NCBI GenBank assembly: GCA_964361185.1
Contig: CAYHZS010000010.1
Span: forward strand, 1-17,324
Reading direction: 5' to 3'
DNA from: JBAZYZ01 sp964361185
Lineage (GTDB): Bacteria > Patescibacteriota > Minisyncoccia > Phycocordibacterales > VMEP01
Length of the DNA stretch: 17,324 bases
The position numbers were made by a program, and so were the translations under genes. The notes below the pieces were generated by a model. That model saw nothing but the letters and a program-made list of their open reading frames with translations, ran no database searches and was not told the origin of the DNA. This document shows positions 14,548-17,324 of the stretch, piece by piece; the first letter of the stretch is position 1; each line of letters begins with the position of its first letter.

Positions 14548-15450
14548 ATGCCTAAAGTATTCATAGGAATGCCCGTATATAATGGGGAACGATTTATAAA
14601 AGAAGCGATTGATTCCCTTCTTTCTCAAAGCTTTTCAGATTTTGCTCTTTTTATATCAGACGATTCATCAACAGATGGAACAGGAAATATTTGCCGCGAA
14701 TACGCAAAAAAAGACACCCGGGTGCAATATTACAGGCAAGAAAAAAATTTCGGAATGTTCGCGAATTTCAAATTTGTCATGGACAAAGCAGGTGCTGAAT
14801 ATTTCATGTGGGCCGCTCAAGATGATATAAGGGAAAAGAACTACTTAAAAGTCTGCGTTGAACATTTAGAGAAGGATAAAGAACTTGGCTTAGCGACTAC
14901 AGTCATGTCCGCGGTAGATTCATACGGCAGAAGCGTGAGCGAAGACACGGAACTTATACATTTTTCTAAAAAGCCGAAATTAATCAATGTTGTCTGCTAC
15001 GTGCTTCAGCCGGAAATATTAGGCAAATGCAATCTAATGTACGGACTTTTCAGAACCGACGTGGTAAAAGCCGTATGGCAAGCATACCCCCAAAGGCAAG
15101 TCTGGGGGCAAGATTACATGTTTTCCCTTGCGCTTATCAGTCGATTTAAGATTTATGTCGACAAAAGAATTCTCTTTAAAAAACGCTACGGCGGATTTTC
15201 CAGCCCTAATTCTCTGATAAACGACAGAAAAGAGGGGGTGAATAGAATCCAGTTCAAAAACCCTAAAAATATTATGTTTCCATTTGGCCGGTTTAAAAAT
15301 TATTTCTGGGGGCATATGGAAGCTTTACGGGGGACATTCTATCAACCCATGGCCGCCATACTACTTATGGCACGGCTACCCCGCTCATTAATAATTCATT
15401 TAAAAGAGAGGAACTTTAAGAAATACATTGATATCTTAATTAACAGATAG
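14548..15450 (+). CDS. Family 2 glycosyltransferase
   Basis: This 300-residue cytosolic or membrane-associated enzyme has a GT2 fold: MPKVFIGMPVYNGERFIKEA (1-20), LFISDDSSTDGT with Asp38-Asp39 binding the nucleotide, NFGMFANFKFVM, and FMWAAQDDIREKNYL (86-100) with the metal-binding DD at 92-93. This QDD form is common among bacterial surface-glycan transferases. After residue 200 GQDYMFSLALISRF supplies the region expected to hold the catalytic base. The C-terminal part has a hydrophobic, basic stretch (PMAAILLMARLPRSL) that may touch the membrane. It follows wzt by 5 bases and presumably adds a sugar to the exported glycan. Donor and linkage cannot be told. Confidence 0.9.
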   Translation: MPKVFIGMPVYNGERFIKEAIDSLLSQSFSDFALFISDDSSTDGTGNICREYAKKDTRVQYYRQEKNFGMFANFKFVMDKAGAEYFMWAAQDDIREKNYLKVCVEHLEKDKELGLATTVMSAVDSYGRSVSEDTELIHFSKKPKLINVVCYVLQPEILGKCNLMYGLFRTDVVKAVWQAYPQRQVWGQDYMFSLALISRFKIYVDKRILFKKRYGGFSSPNSLINDRKEGVNRIQFKNPKNIMFPFGRFKNYFWGHMEALRGTFYQPMAAILLMARLPRSLIIHLKERNFKKYIDILINR

Positions 15451-15451
15451 C

Positions 15452-15541
15452 ATGAAAAATATTTCGGGATTAAAAATTTCTATAAAAATGCTTAGGAATT
15501 TAAATAAAGATTATCAAAAAAACTATATAACCCAATACTAA
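15452..15541 (+). CDS. Possible 29-aa ORF in an AT-rich gap
   Basis: One base after the GT2 stop an ATG opens a 29-codon frame (MKNISGLKISIKMLRNLNKD, then YQKNYITQY). It fills nearly all of the 100-base gap before the methyltransferase-like gene. The stretch 15451-15550 has only 19 G or C in 100. No Shine-Dalgarno sequence or family is recognised. It could be a chance ORF or the remnant of a lost gene. Confidence 0.2.
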   Translation: MKNISGLKISIKMLRNLNKDYQKNYITQY

Positions 15542-15550
15542 AATAAAGAA

Positions 15551-16177
15551 ATGAGAAATAATCTAAGAAAAATTATTGAAATGATTGTTGGCGAAAATCT
15601 ATATATTAAGCTCTGGAATGTTACTGTAAACAAATGGAGGAATGTAAGAAAATGGAAAAAAATTCAAACAAAAAATGAATCATCCATACTTGAGTACAAA
15701 AATAAATTTAGTCCTAATATATTTATCGAAACAGGTACGTATCATGGAGATATGGTAAACAGAATGAAAAACCGATTTGAAAAAATTTATTCGATTGAAT
15801 TGGGAAATGAACTTTACGAAGCTGCAAAAAAAAGATTTGCAAATAATAAAAATATTGAAATCATCCATGGCGACAGTGGCAAAGAGCTTTCGAAACTCTT
15901 GACTCATATTGATGAACCTGCCCTCTTCTGGTTAGATGCCCATGATTCTGGAGGTGACACCGTAAAAGGTTCAATCAATACCCCTATCGAACTTGAGCTT
16001 CAGGCCATCATGGCTCATAAAATAAAAGGGCATGTAATACTAATAGACGATGCTCGCCATTTTACCGGAATGAATAATTACCCCACAGCAATTACTATAG
16101 AAAAAATAGCTAAGGAACATGGGATGTTGTTCGAAATGAAAAATGATAATTTCAGAATTTATCCGAAAACGGCATAA
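15551..16177 (+). CDS. Class I SAM-dependent methyltransferase-like protein
   Basis: This 208-residue protein has a Rossmann-like methyltransferase core. FIETGTYHGDMVNRM (58-72) is motif I, IYSIELGNELYEAAKKRF (79-96) gives the acidic residue after strand 2, IIHGDSGKEL follows, and PALFWLDAHDSGGDTVKG (123-140) and HVILIDDARHFTG (161-173) supply the Asp-rich loops seen in FkbM and cephalosporin-hydroxylase-like methyltransferases. It could O-methylate a sugar of the glycan, for example a capping step, but the acceptor is unknown. The first 50 coding bases contain 12 G or C, and the gene is visibly more AT-rich than the exporter genes. It is 5 bases upstream of the GT11 gene and shares its orientation. 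Confidence 0.7.
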   Translation: MRNNLRKIIEMIVGENLYIKLWNVTVNKWRNVRKWKKIQTKNESSILEYKNKFSPNIFIETGTYHGDMVNRMKNRFEKIYSIELGNELYEAAKKRFANNKNIEIIHGDSGKELSKLLTHIDEPALFWLDAHDSGGDTVKGSINTPIELELQAIMAHKIKGHVILIDDARHFTGMNNYPTAITIEKIAKEHGMLFEMKNDNFRIYPKTA

Positions 16178-16181
16178 TCTT

Positions 16182-17090
16182 ATGTCTATAATCGTAAAAA
16201 TGGTCGGAGGTTTAGGTAATCAGTTGTTTCAGTATGCGTTCGCACGCGCCATATCTTCACGCCTAAAAACCGATTTTCTTCTGGATATTGCCGCTTACCG
16301 CGAGGAGCTTCGTTATTGGCCGAAAGGAACACTTATCCCCGAATACTACCTCCACAACTTTAAACCAGAAATACATTTCGCAAAAGCTAGAAATATGATG
16401 GGTTTCGTGTGGTTAAGAAGACACTATTCTTTTTTTGACTACATCTACGGCCACCTTAAGCATAAGGGGTTTAGTATTCCTTTTTATTATCGGGAGAAAA
16501 TGTTTGCCTTCGATTCTTCTGCCTTATCCCAAAAAGACAGTGTTTATTTCGACGGTTTTTGGCAGACAGAAAAATATTTTAAAGACATTGGTGACGAGTT
16601 ACGCAAAGAGCTTACCCTTAAAAATCCCCTTTCTCCGTACAGCCAAGGTATAAGCGATGAGATACAAAAAACAAACGCAGTATCCCTGCACGTAAGGAGA
16701 ACTGTCTTTGTTTCAGACCCAGCAATAAGTTCTTTTCATGGGGCCTGTTCAATTGATTATTACAAAAAGGCAATAGATTATATAACCAAAAATGTCCCTT
16801 CTCCTCATTTCTTTATTTTCTCCGACGACTACGAATGGTCTGCGGAAAACTTCAAGTGGCTTCCCCACCCATACACCTGCGTTAAAAACGGCGTGGATAA
16901 GAATTATGAGGACATTATTCTTATGTCTAGATGTAAGAATCACATCATTGCCAATTCAAGCTTCAGCTGGTGGGGAGCCTGGTTTAACCCCAATAAAGAC
17001 AAAATAGTCATTGCGCCGAAAAAATGGTTCGCCAATGCCCCCAAGAACAATACAATAGATCTTTTGCCGGAAGAATGGGTAAAAATGTAA
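16182..17090 (+). CDS. GT11 fucosyltransferase (alpha-1,2-fucosyltransferase family)
   Basis: A 302-residue GT11 enzyme that would move L-fucose from GDP-L-fucose, made by Gmd and Fcl in the same operon, onto a glycan. It starts MSIIVKMVGGLGNQLFQYAF (1-20), a typical family opening. The start at 16182 is preferred to an in-frame ATG at 16143, which lies inside the preceding gene. The donor-binding motif I, normally HxRRxD, reads HVRRTV at 170-175, so Asp is replaced by Val175 (codon GTC at 16704-16706). Motifs FFIFSDDYEW (210-219) and IIANSSFSWWGAWFNP (255-270) are intact. The changed residue may lower or abolish activity, or may be a sequence error. The asparagine synthase gene follows after 4 bases. 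Confidence 0.88.
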   Translation: MSIIVKMVGGLGNQLFQYAFARAISSRLKTDFLLDIAAYREELRYWPKGTLIPEYYLHNFKPEIHFAKARNMMGFVWLRRHYSFFDYIYGHLKHKGFSIPFYYREKMFAFDSSALSQKDSVYFDGFWQTEKYFKDIGDELRKELTLKNPLSPYSQGISDEIQKTNAVSLHVRRTVFVSDPAISSFHGACSIDYYKKAIDYITKNVPSPHFFIFSDDYEWSAENFKWLPHPYTCVKNGVDKNYEDIILMSRCKNHIIANSSFSWWGAWFNPNKDKIVIAPKKWFANAPKNNTIDLLPEEWVKM

Positions 17091-17094
17091 ATAT

Positions 17095-17324
17095 ATGTGT
17101 GGAATATTCGGAATAGTAACAAAAAATAATGAACGCATAGAAAAAGCATCCCTTGATGCTATGCTTGCTTCCCTGTCGCACCGTGGCCCTGATGACCATG
17201 GGGTACTAGAGCTAAAAAACTGTACTTTAGGTCAAACACGCCTCTCCATCATTGATTTAAATGGAGGGCACCAGCCGATGAAAGACAACTCCCGTCCGTA
17301 TACCATAGTATTCAACGGCGAGAT
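17095..17324 (+). CDS. asnB: Glutamine-hydrolysing asparagine synthase (AsnB type), N-terminal part (cut by window edge)
   Basis: The window ends after 76 codons. The protein starts MCGIFGIV, so the nucleophilic Cys2 of an Ntn-type glutamine amidotransferase domain is exposed after removal of Met1. SHRGPDDHG (28-36), TRLSIIDLNGGHQPM (47-61) and the final FNGE are standard in class II amidotransferase domains of AsnB. The full protein is usually about 550-650 residues. AsnB-like genes are frequent in surface-glycan clusters, where they may amidate uronic acids or other acidic sugars instead of making asparagine; which applies here cannot be read from the fragment. It follows the fucosyltransferase by 4 bases. 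Confidence 0.93.
   Translation, partial: MCGIFGIVTKNNERIEKASLDAMLASLSHRGPDDHGVLELKNCTLGQTRLSIIDLNGGHQPMKDNSRPYTIVFNGE

Overview
The window looks like part of a metagenome-assembled genome, probably of the Patescibacteria/CPR (Parcubacteria-like) group. This is an inference from compact gene packing, near-absent Shine-Dalgarno sequences, short intergenic regions and a sugar-nucleotide/ABC-exporter locus next to core genes. A 10-N scaffold gap (3877-3886) confirms assembled data. No 16S or other phylogenetic marker is present, so the taxon is not proven.

Left half (1-6208): everything reads leftward. In order from the left edge it holds the N-terminal 505 codons of secA, a possible 13-codon Lys-rich ORF between a promoter and a hairpin terminator, murB, a 212-nt GC-rich segment that folds as a structured RNA on the minus strand with its own promoter, a Wzy/WaaL-type O-antigen ligase/polymerase with TPRs (interrupted only by the scaffold gap), and a very short cupin of the mannose-6-phosphate isomerase type. 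The murB promoter lies between two identical 33-bp direct repeats.

Divergent control region (6209-6310): back-to-back promoters drive the cupin leftward and the long glycan operon rightward. Three GTGNCA boxes at exact 10-bp spacing overlap both -35 elements. The first gene of the rightward operon encodes an 82-aa excisionase/MerR-like HTH protein, the obvious candidate to bind them.

Right half (6311-17324): one tightly packed rightward operon: HTH regulator, gmd, GDP-mannose mannosyl hydrolase, fcl, an extended SDR, an ABC-2 exporter permease (Wzm type), a 778-aa acyl-activating enzyme fused to a probable GNAT acyltransferase, the exporter ATPase (Wzt type, with C-terminal glycan-binding-like domain), a GT2 glycosyltransferase, a SAM-methyltransferase-like protein, a GT11 fucosyltransferase and the start of asnB. 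Together they would make GDP-L-fucose from GDP-mannose (Gmd, Fcl), control the GDP-mannose pool (Gmm), transfer fucose (GT11), decorate the glycan (acyl ligase-GNAT, methyltransferase-like) and export it (Wzm/Wzt). The divergent ligase may attach or polymerise surface glycan. No priming glycosyltransferase is in view.

The items most worth a second look are the minus-strand structured RNA, the phased-box divergent operator, the acyl ligase-GNAT fusion inserted between the two exporter subunits, the Asp-to-Val change in the HxRRxD motif of the fucosyltransferase, and the scaffold gap that closes in frame when a duplicated 6-mer is collapsed.
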